From assembly GCF_030403435.1 (NCBI RefSeq), contig NZ_JAUEPH010000003.1:434001-498000 (forward strand): DNA of 64,000 bases. The letters run 5' to 3'. Below are positions 1-8,349 of this stretch, one piece after another. Each line of letters opens with the position of its first letter. Positions within the stretch are counted from its first letter, which is position 1. The notes beneath the pieces are model-generated. The model made no database searches, had not been told where the DNA came from, and worked only from the letters and a program-made list of their open reading frames with translations. Made by a program: the position numbers and the translations under genes. Source of the stretch: Algoriphagus sediminis (lineage in GTDB: Bacteria > Bacteroidota > Bacteroidia > Cytophagales > Cyclobacteriaceae).

Positions 1-1
1 T

Positions 2-412
2 GATTTGGAGAAGATTTTAAAGAATCCTGGGTCGGAGGATGATTTGATCCTTGAACCCGGAGATATTTTATCTGTGCCAAAGCTTTTGCAGACAGTGAGG
101 ATGCGAGGCGACGTGGTCTATCCTACCACGCTCCGATATGAAGGAGGAAGAAGCTTAAAATACTACATTAATGGTGCTGGAGGATTTGAGCGAAGAGCAA
201 ACCGAAAGCAAACTTATGTGGTCTATGCGAATGGAGCGGTAAAAAGAACAAAAGGCTTTTTGGGAATCAGAAATTATCCACCGGTAGAACCGGGAGCCGA
301 AGTGATCGTCCCTACTAAGGGGCCAAGAGTTCCTTTGAGGTTAGGAGAAATAGTGGGAATTACCACTGGAATAGCGACTCTGGCATTAGTCGTTTCACAA
401 ATTAATTGGTAA
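2..412 (+). CDS. Polysaccharide export outer-membrane protein, C-terminal part (5' truncated)
   Basis: The frame is open to the left edge, so only the last ~136 residues are seen. The text 'LEPGDILSVPK' followed by 'VRMRGDVVYPTTLRYEGGRSL' is the SLBB (soluble ligand-binding beta-grasp) pattern of Wza/KpsD-type export proteins, and the end has a short hydrophobic stretch (LGEIVGITTGIATLALVV). Family role: outer-membrane/periplasmic channel for exopolysaccharide. The stop TAA overlaps the ATG of the Wzz-like gene (TAATG), supporting translational coupling of exporter and co-polymerase. The family call is firm; the signal peptide and the N-terminal export domain lie outside the window. Confidence 0.8.
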   Translation, partial: DLEKILKNPGSEDDLILEPGDILSVPKLLQTVRMRGDVVYPTTLRYEGGRSLKYYINGAGGFERRANRKQTYVVYANGAVKRTKGFLGIRNYPPVEPGAEVIVPTKGPRVPLRLGEIVGITTGIATLALVVSQINW

Positions 413-1479
413 TGGCTACATCGAAGCATTTTTCAGATAATCAATTTACACTCAAGCAGGTTGTTCTAAATCTGCAGGAATGGCTTGGCTATTTTATCAG
501 CCAGTGGAAAATACTTGTTGCAGCTGGCGTAATTGGCTTGGGTCTGGGAGCCCTTTATTCCATTTTCACCAAACCAGTTTTTCATGCTGAAACATCCTTT
601 GTACTGGAAGAAGGAGACTCAGGGGGAAGAGGGCAGATGGCAGGACTTGCCTCTCTGGTTGGAGTAAATCTTGGCTCACTGGGAGGAACTTCAGGGCTTT
701 TTCAGGGAGATAACATTATGGAGCTGTATAAATCAGACCGGATGCTCTCTGAAACTCTTTTGAGCCCTTTTAAGGAAGACGAATTGCTGATTGATCGATT
801 TGTGAGCTTTGAAGAGATTGATGAAAAGTGGTCTAACAAAGTAGATATCAATTCCATGGACTTTTCGATTCCTAGAGATCAATTTACCGTGGATCAGGAT
901 TCAGTGGTCAAGCAAGTCTCAAAGCTAATCCGTGAAAAGCAGCTTGGGGTGACAAAACCAGATCGAAAGCTTACTATTCTTCAAGTATCTATTTCTTCAA
1001 AAGATGAAAAGTTCGCTAAGGTTTTCAATGAGACTTTGGTAGAAAAGGTGAATTCATTCTACTTCGAAACCAAGACCAAGAAAACAGGTGAAAATCTTCG
1101 AATTCTTCAATCTCAGGCAGATAGCGTTCGGAAAATACTAGACGAAAGTATTGGGGCTTATGCCACCGCGTCAGATCAAGTTCCAAATGCAAACCCATTG
1201 CTCACCCGCGCCACTGTAGAAAGTAAGAAGCGACAAATTGATGTGCAGGCCACTGGAGCTGTTTATGGAGAAATCGTTAAGAACCTTGAAATCGCGAAGG
1301 TGAATCATAGAAATAATTCCCCACTCATTCAAGTCATAGATTCCCCCATATTACCTCTCCCACGTTCGGAAACCAGATTGGTTAAAGGCATGGTTTTAGG
1401 GTCAATTCTTACCGGTTTAGCCGTTTTGGTATTCCTTTATTTCCAAAGACTTTTCCGCAAGCATGTGAAGGAGGTTTAA
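412..1479 (+). CDS. Wzz-like polysaccharide co-polymerase / chain-length determinant
   Basis: A 355-aa protein with a Wzz-type topology: an N-terminal membrane segment (about residues 30-48, 'ILVAAGVIGLGLGALYSIF') followed by 'TKPVFHAETSFVLEE', a large periplasmic region with coiled-coil character ('LRILQSQADSVRKIL'), and a C-terminal segment near residues 325-345 preceded by a Pro-rich motif ('SPILPLPRSETRL'). Family role: inner-membrane control of chain length or export. There is no C-terminal Walker-type tyrosine-kinase domain, so this is the kinase-less type. I chose the ATG at 412, overlapping the previous stop, over an in-frame TTG at 406. It belongs to the same polysaccharide operon as the exporter and the flippase. 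Confidence 0.85.
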   Translation: MATSKHFSDNQFTLKQVVLNLQEWLGYFISQWKILVAAGVIGLGLGALYSIFTKPVFHAETSFVLEEGDSGGRGQMAGLASLVGVNLGSLGGTSGLFQGDNIMELYKSDRMLSETLLSPFKEDELLIDRFVSFEEIDEKWSNKVDINSMDFSIPRDQFTVDQDSVVKQVSKLIREKQLGVTKPDRKLTILQVSISSKDEKFAKVFNETLVEKVNSFYFETKTKKTGENLRILQSQADSVRKILDESIGAYATASDQVPNANPLLTRATVESKKRQIDVQATGAVYGEIVKNLEIAKVNHRNNSPLIQVIDSPILPLPRSETRLVKGMVLGSILTGLAVLVFLYFQRLFRKHVKEV

Positions 1480-1491
1480 AGCTAAAAGGAC

Positions 1492-2808
1492 ATGTTTGAG
1501 AAAATTTCCTTTCTATCTTTTAGCAGCTTAATTCGTAATCGCTCTATACAAAATTTTCTTTTTCTAGCGGTAATCCAATCTTCGAATGTCCTGATTTCCA
1601 TTATCTCCATGCCTTTGCTTATCCAAAGTATAGGAGTCGACCAATTCGGATTGGTAAATCTGGCCCTTTCAGTCATCATTCTCCTGAATATAGTGGTGGG
1701 CTTTGGGTATAATCTTAGTGCTCCAAAGCAGGTGGCAACCAACCAAAAAGATAAAGAGGCCCTTTCCCATGTGGTTTCTAATGTTTTCTCCTCGAAAGTT
1801 CTGCTCGCCGCTCTATCCACACTATTCGTTTTTGTAGCGGTTTTCGGGCTTAATCTGTTTCAGGAGTACCAAATGATTCTGGTGTTTTCAGTTTTGCTTC
1901 TCTTTTCGGAGGCAATACTTCCACTCTGGTTCTTTCAGGGAATGGAAAAAATGAAGCTAATTAGCATTGCCAATATCTTCAGTAAGCTTCTTTTTCTTTT
2001 AGGGATTGTGCTTTTTATCCATAGCCCAGGACATAGTAAATGGGTGAATTTTATGCTCGGACTATCCGGGATTTCCATCAATATCTTCCTTCTGACCTAT
2101 ATCCATACCTATTTGGGAATTCGAGTTTATCGCCCAGAATTTTCTGCCATCTGGCAAAGCTTAAAAGATAATATTCTTCTCTTTTTTAGTAATCTGGCTA
2201 GTCATATTTCAATTAATGGAGGCCTGATAATTTTAAGCTTTTTTTCGGTCGCTGAGACCCTGGGCATGTACAGTTTGGCTGAAAGGGTGGTAATGGTTAT
2301 TCGATTGTTACCTCCGATGGTTTTCCAGGCGATTATTCCCAGAGCAAGTGCACTATACAAAGAGGATAAGCAGAGTTTTTTCTCTTTTCTTCGAAAAATT
2401 CATAAGAGCATTGTTTTCACTGGCTGTATTGTTTCGGTGTTTACCTATTACTTGGCTCCTTGGATAATTGAACTATTGTCTCGATCCATTTTGAACGAAG
2501 CTGTTGAGTTTTTGCGAGTTTTAGCCTTTGTTCCATTTTTTGCCTCGTTTAATGTAGTCAATGTCACAATTCTTATTTCTGCAGATCAAAGAAAACTAAT
2601 GTTTAAAGCTAGTTGGTTAATGTGTGTTTTTATGATATTTGTTTCTTCCACGCTAACGTATTTTTTTGATGGGATAGGTCTTTGCTATGGCATTCTTGCT
2701 ACCGAGCTTTTTATTTTTCTTCTATGCACCATTCTTTTATACCGTTTTGACAAAAGTCTTATAACTGATTTTTATGGGATCACCGAGAATAGCGATAATA
2801 TTAGTTAA
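1492..2808 (+). CDS. Polysaccharide flippase (Wzx-type, MOP superfamily)
   Basis: A 438-aa, very hydrophobic protein with about 12 predicted membrane segments. The N-terminus 'IQNFLFLAVIQSSNVLISIISMPLLIQSIGVDQFGLVNLALS' is the characteristic opening of RfbX/Wzx oligosaccharide flippases. Inferred role: flipping lipid-linked repeat units across the inner membrane. It lies 12 nt after the Wzz-like gene and its 3' end overlaps the following GT2 gene by 35 nt, which supports one transcript. Substrate specificity cannot be read from the sequence. Confidence 0.88.
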   Translation: MFEKISFLSFSSLIRNRSIQNFLFLAVIQSSNVLISIISMPLLIQSIGVDQFGLVNLALSVIILLNIVVGFGYNLSAPKQVATNQKDKEALSHVVSNVFSSKVLLAALSTLFVFVAVFGLNLFQEYQMILVFSVLLLFSEAILPLWFFQGMEKMKLISIANIFSKLLFLLGIVLFIHSPGHSKWVNFMLGLSGISINIFLLTYIHTYLGIRVYRPEFSAIWQSLKDNILLFFSNLASHISINGGLIILSFFSVAETLGMYSLAERVVMVIRLLPPMVFQAIIPRASALYKEDKQSFFSFLRKIHKSIVFTGCIVSVFTYYLAPWIIELLSRSILNEAVEFLRVLAFVPFFASFNVVNVTILISADQRKLMFKASWLMCVFMIFVSSTLTYFFDGIGLCYGILATELFIFLLCTILLYRFDKSLITDFYGITENSDNIS

Positions 2809-3664
2809 TTGGAATGGTTTTGATCATTCCCTTAAATGCTTGGAAAGCCTTTTAAAGGTCAATTATGGATCATTTAAGATTATTTTAATAGATAATGGTT
2901 CAAAAGAAAAAGAAGGGAAAAAATTAGAAGAATTATTTCCAGAAATTCATCTGATTGAAAATGCCAGAAATTTAGGTTTTACTGGAGGAAATAATTTAGG
3001 GATTAAGCTAGCCTTGAAAGAAGGGTTTGATCAAATTCTACTTCTAAACAATGACACGGTGGTTGAACCAAATTTTCTCTCCAAACTTTCCAGATTTTCT
3101 TTAGAACATCCTGAATATGGTGCAGTGCAACCCATAATCTATTCGATGGAAAACAGGAGAAAAGTGTGGTCTGCCGGGGGGAAATGGAATAATTTGTTTA
3201 GTAGAGCTATAACCTTAAATACCTCAAAAAATTCTTATCCCGAGAAAATTGATTGGGTCACAGGATGCGCGATTCTTGTACGGACCGATGTTATCAAGAA
3301 GGTTGGGCTTTTAGACGATTCCTTTTTCGCCTATTTTGAAGATGTCGATTGGTCCCTTCGCATGAAAAAAGCAGGTTATTCCTTGGGCTTATGTTCAGGT
3401 TCAATAGTTTACCATGAAGCAGGAGCCTCATCTAAAGACAATAGTAAAGAGGGAACGCTCTCTCCGAGGGTTTTTTACCTACACTGCAGGAATCAATTTA
3501 TTTTAATTCGGAAACATAGTTCTTGGTTTAACTATTTTCCTTCGATTGGGTATCATGGGTTTAGATTTTTACTTTGGATTATTTATTTCTTGCTTCGCGG
3601 CAGACCACTTAAGGCAAATAGTGTTTTAAATGGCTCGTTCGCTGGGTTTTTTGTAAATAAGTGA
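2774..3664 (+). CDS. Family 2 glycosyltransferase (rhamnosyltransferase-like)
   Basis: A 296-aa protein with a GT-A fold signature: 'IAIILVNWNG' at residues 6-15, 'LIDNGS', then 'LGFTGGNNLG' and the nucleotide-sugar/metal-binding 'LLLNNDTVV' (DXD equivalent NDT). Further on come 'VTGCAILVRTDVIKKVGLLDDSFFAYFEDVDWSLRMKKAGY', the acceptor-side motif of the WbbL/rhamnosyltransferase subgroup (ED residues), and a C-terminal hydrophobic segment. It overlaps the flippase by 35 nt. Likely role: adding one sugar to the lipid-linked repeat unit. This is the last gene of the first polysaccharide block before the interrupting lipoprotein genes. Confidence 0.9.
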   Translation: MGSPRIAIILVNWNGFDHSLKCLESLLKVNYGSFKIILIDNGSKEKEGKKLEELFPEIHLIENARNLGFTGGNNLGIKLALKEGFDQILLLNNDTVVEPNFLSKLSRFSLEHPEYGAVQPIIYSMENRRKVWSAGGKWNNLFSRAITLNTSKNSYPEKIDWVTGCAILVRTDVIKKVGLLDDSFFAYFEDVDWSLRMKKAGYSLGLCSGSIVYHEAGASSKDNSKEGTLSPRVFYLHCRNQFILIRKHSSWFNYFPSIGYHGFRFLLWIIYFLLRGRPLKANSVLNGSFAGFFVNK

Positions 3665-3734
3665 AATTCCAAACTTCGCCAGAGACTTAATGAATATTTT
3701 ATTATCTTAGGTAAACAATGAAAACAGTTTAACT

Positions 3735-4970
3735 ATGAAAATAAAAATTCCATCTTTCAGCATTATCTTTATCCTAGTTTTTGGTTGTAATAATTTATTA
3801 GAGGAGCCAATCCAACTCGACAGTCCCACCTTTAAAGAGGGTGTTGTAATAACCCCAGATTTAGAAATTGCATTGGAACATTTGGGTTATCTCAATCCGA
3901 ATGATTTGAAAATTTTAGAATCAGATATGGATTATTTGATTGATGATGAGATAATAATTCATAAAGAAGACATTGAAGAGTTTTTAAAATTAAGAGGAGA
4001 GCCAAATGCTCTTATTAGGCAAAATGCAATCACCTCTACAACTCCAGGTACTAAGCGAAATATACCTTATGTGATTCTGCCTGGAGAGTTTTCCCCTACT
4101 ATGGAAAATTTAATTGACCAAGCATTTGATAGGTGGAATAACATCAGAAATTTTAATATCAATTTCTACCGTGCACCTACACCAGCAGGTTTCGGCAATG
4201 GCAATTGGATTCTTGTATCGGCGACTAGCTCTAGTACATTAATGAATGCCAATAGACCATTTTTGAATGGAGATGTGGGTGATGTTTTGGTTATTAATTC
4301 TTCAATTTTGAGTCTTTACTCCTCTATAAAGGTTCAATGGATGCTGGCACATTCAATTGGACATCTTTTAGGAATTGGTCATGATACAGATGGCAATAAT
4401 CCTCTACATAGTCTAGTTTCAGGAACTAGAAATAACATGGTTACCATGTACAAATATAATATAACCACTTATGATAGTATTACTGGTATCCCTAATTGGT
4501 CAGGATTCTATTACACGGATCTTCTTGGAATCAGATACTTATGGCCAAACGATGTTACCGAGAAACCTTTATATAGCTATTTGCACCGAAATAATGGGTG
4601 GGGGCAATGGACTCCAAATTGGAATACGTATCAATACTCAAGTGGATTTTATGATTATTATGGAGTAACGGGGTATCTTTATACCTCATCAAAACCAGGA
4701 ACTGTTCCGTTGTATAAATACACGCATGTCTCTGGTACCCCTTATATATCTACTACGCCAAACATTCATATTACTTATTCTGCATTTTCTTACGTCGGAG
4801 TGACAGGCCATGTATTCCCAAGTGCTGGAACGGATAGAATTCCGGTTTATGAGTGGTACAATCCAAGTGTAGGCTACTTTTTTACAACGAATGCAGTGGA
4901 TAACTATGTTCAGGGCCCTGGTTGGATAGGTGGTGGCATTGCATTCTATACTCTTACTCTTGAAGAATAA
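3735..4970 (+). CDS. HEIGH (M57-like) metallopeptidase paralogue, catalytic Glu lost; lipoprotein
   Basis: A 411-aa lipoprotein (signal 'IIFILVFGC', lipobox Cys18). The middle matches secreted zincin peptidases, but the zinc motif reads HSIGHLLGIGH (His206, Ser207, His210, His216). The three zinc ligands of HEXXHXXGXXH are kept and the general-base Glu is Ser (codon TCA), so the protein probably binds metal without peptidase activity. The C-terminal ~140 residues hold repeated 'PLYKYTH..GTPYISTTP' and 'PVYEWYNPSVGYFFTTN' blocks resembling DUF5648-type repeats. The closest relative seen is the lipoprotein on the minus strand at 6848-8104, which keeps the Glu. It has its own terminator and is visibly A+T-rich beside the polysaccharide genes. 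Role unknown: decoy, inhibitor or adhesin are all possible. Confidence 0.75.
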   Translation: MKIKIPSFSIIFILVFGCNNLLEEPIQLDSPTFKEGVVITPDLEIALEHLGYLNPNDLKILESDMDYLIDDEIIIHKEDIEEFLKLRGEPNALIRQNAITSTTPGTKRNIPYVILPGEFSPTMENLIDQAFDRWNNIRNFNINFYRAPTPAGFGNGNWILVSATSSSTLMNANRPFLNGDVGDVLVINSSILSLYSSIKVQWMLAHSIGHLLGIGHDTDGNNPLHSLVSGTRNNMVTMYKYNITTYDSITGIPNWSGFYYTDLLGIRYLWPNDVTEKPLYSYLHRNNGWGQWTPNWNTYQYSSGFYDYYGVTGYLYTSSKPGTVPLYKYTHVSGTPYISTTPNIHITYSAFSYVGVTGHVFPSAGTDRIPVYEWYNPSVGYFFTTNAVDNYVQGPGWIGGGIAFYTLTLEE

Positions 4971-4989
4971 ATAATTTTGCCATTAATTA

Positions 4990-5021
4990 AAAGCTGTAAT
5001 AGTTGTGTTACAGCTTTTTTT
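4990..5021 (+). terminator. Rho-independent terminator after the pseudoprotease gene
   Basis: A perfect 10-bp stem AAAGCTGTAA (4990-4999) / TTACAGCTTT (5008-5017) with an 8-nt loop runs into a T tract. It lies 20 nt after the stop, so the gene is probably its own transcription unit. Confidence 0.85.
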
Positions 5022-5095
5022 GCATTTGTCTCTCACTGTTGAAATTGACTCTGATTTTTTTTTGAAGAAAATGAGGCTAGTTTTACAGGTGACTA

Positions 5096-6016
5096 TTGCT
5101 AATATTAAAATTGAAAAATTGTCCAGTCTGCAATTCCAAACAGAATGATAAATTTTCTGTAAAAGAAATGATGTTTGGCCTTAACGATTCGTTTCTCTAT
5201 TCTCATTGTCACAATTGCGGATCTATTTGGATTGATAATGTTCCAGAGAATCTAGATAAATTCTACCCACCAAGCTACTATTCTTTCGATAAGTCTGGAG
5301 AAGAGAATGCGCTTAAAAAAAATCTAAAGAAGTGGAGATTTAAGATGCATAAGAAAGGCTTTTCTTTTAAACCACCCCAGTATTTTGACTGGATTGATAG
5401 ATTGGAGTTGGATGTGGATGACTCAATTGCTGATATAGGTTGTGGTGATGGAATACTGCTAAAGCAACTAAAGTATTGTGGGTTTGAGAATTTATTGGGC
5501 TTTGATCCATTCATAGGCAATGAGACAATCTTAAATGGATTGAAAATAAAGAAGCTCCCTTTCGAAGAAATCTCTGGATTTTTTGACTGTATAATGTTTC
5601 ATCATTCCTTTGAGCATCTGGAAGACCCATTAAGAGTTTTTGAAAAAATAGCCCAAATCCTTAAGCCGGATGGAAAGGCACTAATTAGAACGCCGGTAAG
5701 TGGAAGTCTGGTCTGGGAGGAAGAAAAGGAAAATTGGTTCCAGCTAGATGCTCCAAGACACTTATTTATTCCTAGTGTAAAGGGGATGCAAATCCTGGCC
5801 CAAAACAGTGGACTTGAGCTTTTCTTGGTATTATTTGATAGTTTGGACACCCAATTTTCAATTACTGAACTTTACAAAAGAGGGATTCCATTGGTTAAAC
5901 AAAATCCCCAAAAGGAATTCAGTAAGAGAGAATTAAATAGCTTTGTAAAAAGGGCTGAAAAAGTGAACAGGATAAGAAGAGGGGATCAGGCAGCATTTTA
6001 TTTTAGGAAACTATAG
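5096..6016 (+). CDS. SAM-dependent methyltransferase with N-terminal zinc ribbon
   Basis: A 306-aa class I methyltransferase. The N-terminus has a CPVC (about residues 9-12) and a CHNC pair (about 38-41), a zinc ribbon. The methyltransferase core follows: 'IADIGCGDGILLKQL' (motif I), 'CIMFHHSFEHLEDP' (acidic and post-motif region), 'ILKPDGKALIRTP' and 'DAPRHLFIPS'. Proteins with this Zn-ribbon plus Methyltransf_23-type layout are common in sugar-modification loci; a substrate in the polysaccharide pathway is inferred from context. No ATG is available near the N-terminus. TTG at 5096, preceded by AGGTGA, gives a start just before the first Cys pair; TTG at 5111 is the alternative. The next methyltransferase follows 4 nt after its stop. 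Confidence 0.8.
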   Translation: MLILKLKNCPVCNSKQNDKFSVKEMMFGLNDSFLYSHCHNCGSIWIDNVPENLDKFYPPSYYSFDKSGEENALKKNLKKWRFKMHKKGFSFKPPQYFDWIDRLELDVDDSIADIGCGDGILLKQLKYCGFENLLGFDPFIGNETILNGLKIKKLPFEEISGFFDCIMFHHSFEHLEDPLRVFEKIAQILKPDGKALIRTPVSGSLVWEEEKENWFQLDAPRHLFIPSVKGMQILAQNSGLELFLVLFDSLDTQFSITELYKRGIPLVKQNPQKEFSKRELNSFVKRAEKVNRIRRGDQAAFYFRKL

Positions 6017-6020
6017 TTTG

Positions 6021-6815
6021 ATGAAAATATTGTTTGACGAATTGAATTCGAGCCAAGTAGGGAGTGACTTGGAATATTTTGATTTCCATAAGAGAAGATT
6101 TGAGCGATTTGAAAATTTTCTTAAATCTCAAGATTTTCAAAGAAAGAACGAGCTGAAAGTTCTGGAAATAGGCAGTCACTACCTGCACACTTCTATCTTG
6201 TTATCTAATCATGGGTTTTCGGTAGATGCCATGGACGTGTCTGAATTTTGGAAATTGGATTTCGTTCAAGCAAGGGCCAATAAATACGGATTGAATCCTA
6301 TTATTGAAAATGATCTTGCTAGTCTTGAATCTTTAAAGGAAATCGATGATAAATATGATTTAGTGGTATTTACAGAAATTTTAGAGCATATAACATTTAA
6401 TCCAGTAAGTTTTTGGAAACAGATTCATAGGGTGATGAAAACCAATGGCATCATTTATATTTCTACACCCAATTCTTTTGCGCTGCCGAACCTCATAAGG
6501 AATTTAAAGAATGCATTATTGCTGAAATCCATTGGAATATCGGTTGATGATATTCTTTCAAAAGTTACTTATGGACATCATTGGAAAGAGTATTCGAAAA
6601 AAGAGATTTTAGAATACTTTGAGAGGCTTTCACCTGACTTTGAAGTCAAGATATCAACTTATTCATATAAGGAGTATGAACTTAAACCCCCTTTCTTTTT
6701 TTTCAAAATTCTGTCAAGAATAGGTAATGCTTCAGGTTTTTTTGCGGACGATCTTGAGGTTATTGTTAATTTAAGATCGAAAAATAAATGGGTGGCGCAG
6801 CCGCCAGAGTATTAA
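6021..6815 (+). CDS. Class I SAM-dependent methyltransferase
   Basis: A 264-aa protein with motif I 'LKVLEIGSHYLHTSILLSNHG', acidic motif 'DAMDVSEF', 'YDLVVFTEILEHI' and 'VMKTNGIIYISTPNSFALPNLIRN', the normal order for small-molecule or sugar methyltransferases. It lacks the zinc ribbon of the preceding gene. I chose the ATG at 6021 over an in-frame TTG three bases earlier. It forms a two-gene unit with the preceding methyltransferase, and a perfect hairpin follows its stop. It sits between the two paralogous HEIGH-type lipoproteins. Role in modifying surface sugars is inferred only from the surrounding locus. Confidence 0.78.
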   Translation: MKILFDELNSSQVGSDLEYFDFHKRRFERFENFLKSQDFQRKNELKVLEIGSHYLHTSILLSNHGFSVDAMDVSEFWKLDFVQARANKYGLNPIIENDLASLESLKEIDDKYDLVVFTEILEHITFNPVSFWKQIHRVMKTNGIIYISTPNSFALPNLIRNLKNALLLKSIGISVDDILSKVTYGHHWKEYSKKEILEYFERLSPDFEVKISTYSYKEYELKPPFFFFKILSRIGNASGFFADDLEVIVNLRSKNKWVAQPPEY

Positions 6816-6819
6816 AGAA

Positions 6820-6849
6820 GTGGGACTCAAAAAGAGTCCCACATTTTTT
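6820..6849. terminator. Terminator between convergent genes
   Basis: A perfect 9-bp stem GTGGGACTC (6820-6828) / GAGTCCCAC (6834-6842) with an AAAAA loop and a T run to about 6849. It serves the methyltransferase gene on the plus strand, and possibly also the minus-strand peptidase gene ending at 6848. Confidence 0.85.
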
Positions 6850-8104
6850 AAAGTGTTCCAAGGGACATAGCATAAAATGCTATTCCTCCTCCAATCCATC
6901 CAGGACCCTGAACATAATTGTCAACAGCGTTAGTGGTGAAGAAGTATCCTACGCTGGGGTTATACCATTCGTAAACAGGTGTTCTACTTGCACCTGGTCC
7001 TGAAAACACATGACCTAGAGTACCATTATAGGAAAAGGAAGGAATAGATACATGCAGATTTGGAGTTGTGGACATATAAGGTGTACCAGAAGAGTGTGTA
7101 TATTTATAAAGCGTCGTACTTCCTGGTTTTGGAGAACTATAAATATAACCAGTCACTCCCCAATATCCATATTGTAAATTCCCATAGCCATAAGTATTCC
7201 AATTAGTAGTCCAGTTGGCCCACCCAGTGCTAGTGGAGATATAAGAGTAAAATGGTTTTTCGGTTTTATCTTTTGAATACATAAATCTTATTGCGAGCAG
7301 GTCAGTGTAGTACCAATCTGTGAAGTTTGGAACGGTTGAATTATAGAAGGGTCCTGAATTATAAATTGAGAATGGATCACCTTCAAAAGTAGCTGGTATG
7401 AGTTCTGCACCTATAAATCTTCCAAATTCATCAAAAAGCCCTTCTCCAGCTTGAGCCCAATCCCCATGGCGAAAACCAATACAGTGCCCAATTTCATGGG
7501 CAATTACAAATTTCTTTTGTCCATCTGAATTTGACGAACTGCCAAACCAAATTGGATCTAGCTCAATAGAATCTCCTATATTCCCGTTAAAAGGCCAAGA
7601 TCCAAGACCGATCCCAGGAATTAGTGAATTCATTGAAATCAGAAGATCCTGATTTGTAGAAGTAGTTTGTTGAAATTTAAGATTGAAGTTCCTGATGGAA
7701 TTGTATTTGGCCATAACATCATTGACCAAAACTTGTGTAGCGATAGGGGTAAATGGTGCGAACCTGTAAGTAATAGTTCGAACCTGATTGTTTGGAACAG
7801 AGACAATGGATACGGTTTTGGACTGATAATTGGGATTGTTTTGAATCTCCCACCATTCATTTAACTTTTCATCAGTGACTAAGACATCCCCACCAATAAT
7901 GTAACCATCATTAAAACGCTGGATGTCTTTGGTGACAATCTTGCTTTTCTCTAAAAATTCTAAAAATCTTGGATCGATTTCGACCTCATTTTCCGGAAGC
8001 TCTTCAATAATCTCATTTTGTTCCTCAAGGACTTCGTCTACTTGGCAGCTGATGCAAAAAGAAACGATAAAAAGACTAAGAATAAGTTTTTTTGTAGTTT
8101 TCAT
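6848..8104 (-). CDS. HEIGH-type (M57-like) zinc metallopeptidase lipoprotein
   Basis: A 418-aa lipoprotein (signal 'LILSLFIVSFCISC'; Cys20 next to an acidic linker). The zincin motif is complete: HEIGHCIGFRH with His203, Glu204, His207 and His213, preceded by 'KKFVIA'. This matches the 'dual-action HEIGH metallo-peptidase' family (M57) or related M10-like metzincins. The C-terminal part has two 'PxYxxYxxxxGxxxxTT'-type blocks as in DUF5648-like domains, shared with the lipoprotein at 3735-4970. Over one 36-residue C-terminal block the two proteins are identical. Expected location: outer-membrane surface or periplasmic face. The inverted repeat at 8122-8142 lies just upstream of the start. It is the only gene in its transcription unit. 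Confidence 0.82.
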   Translation of the reverse strand: MKTTKKLILSLFIVSFCISCQVDEVLEEQNEIIEELPENEVEIDPRFLEFLEKSKIVTKDIQRFNDGYIIGGDVLVTDEKLNEWWEIQNNPNYQSKTVSIVSVPNNQVRTITYRFAPFTPIATQVLVNDVMAKYNSIRNFNLKFQQTTSTNQDLLISMNSLIPGIGLGSWPFNGNIGDSIELDPIWFGSSSNSDGQKKFVIAHEIGHCIGFRHGDWAQAGEGLFDEFGRFIGAELIPATFEGDPFSIYNSGPFYNSTVPNFTDWYYTDLLAIRFMYSKDKTEKPFYSYISTSTGWANWTTNWNTYGYGNLQYGYWGVTGYIYSSPKPGSTTLYKYTHSSGTPYMSTTPNLHVSIPSFSYNGTLGHVFSGPGASRTPVYEWYNPSVGYFFTTNAVDNYVQGPGWIGGGIAFYAMSLGTL

Positions 8105-8121
8105 AGTTTAAATATTAAAGT

Positions 8122-8142
8122 TTATTACAACTAATGTAATAA
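8122..8142. promoter_or_regulatory. Inverted repeat upstream of the HEIGH peptidase gene
   Basis: TTATTAC (8122-8128) and GTAATAA (8136-8142) form a perfect 7-bp inverted repeat with a 7-bp spacer, 17 bp before the peptidase start. Total span is 21 bp, a typical operator size. No matching regulator gene is adjacent, and the region is A+T-rich, so chance cannot be excluded. Confidence 0.35.
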
Positions 8143-8349
8143 TGATAAAAGATTGAGTCAACTAATAAAACACAAAGCAAAAAAATTAGTTTATACTGCA
8201 ATAAGATGTATTTTAAATAATAGTTAACCCCTCTGTTTTAGCGAATGGAGCTTTTGAACTTCTTTTCTTAAAAGTTCTCTCAGCCTCAGTGAAAAAACTT
8301 TATTTAGCGGCTTTCAAAATTATTAGCCAATTGTTTACTTCTTTGTAAA

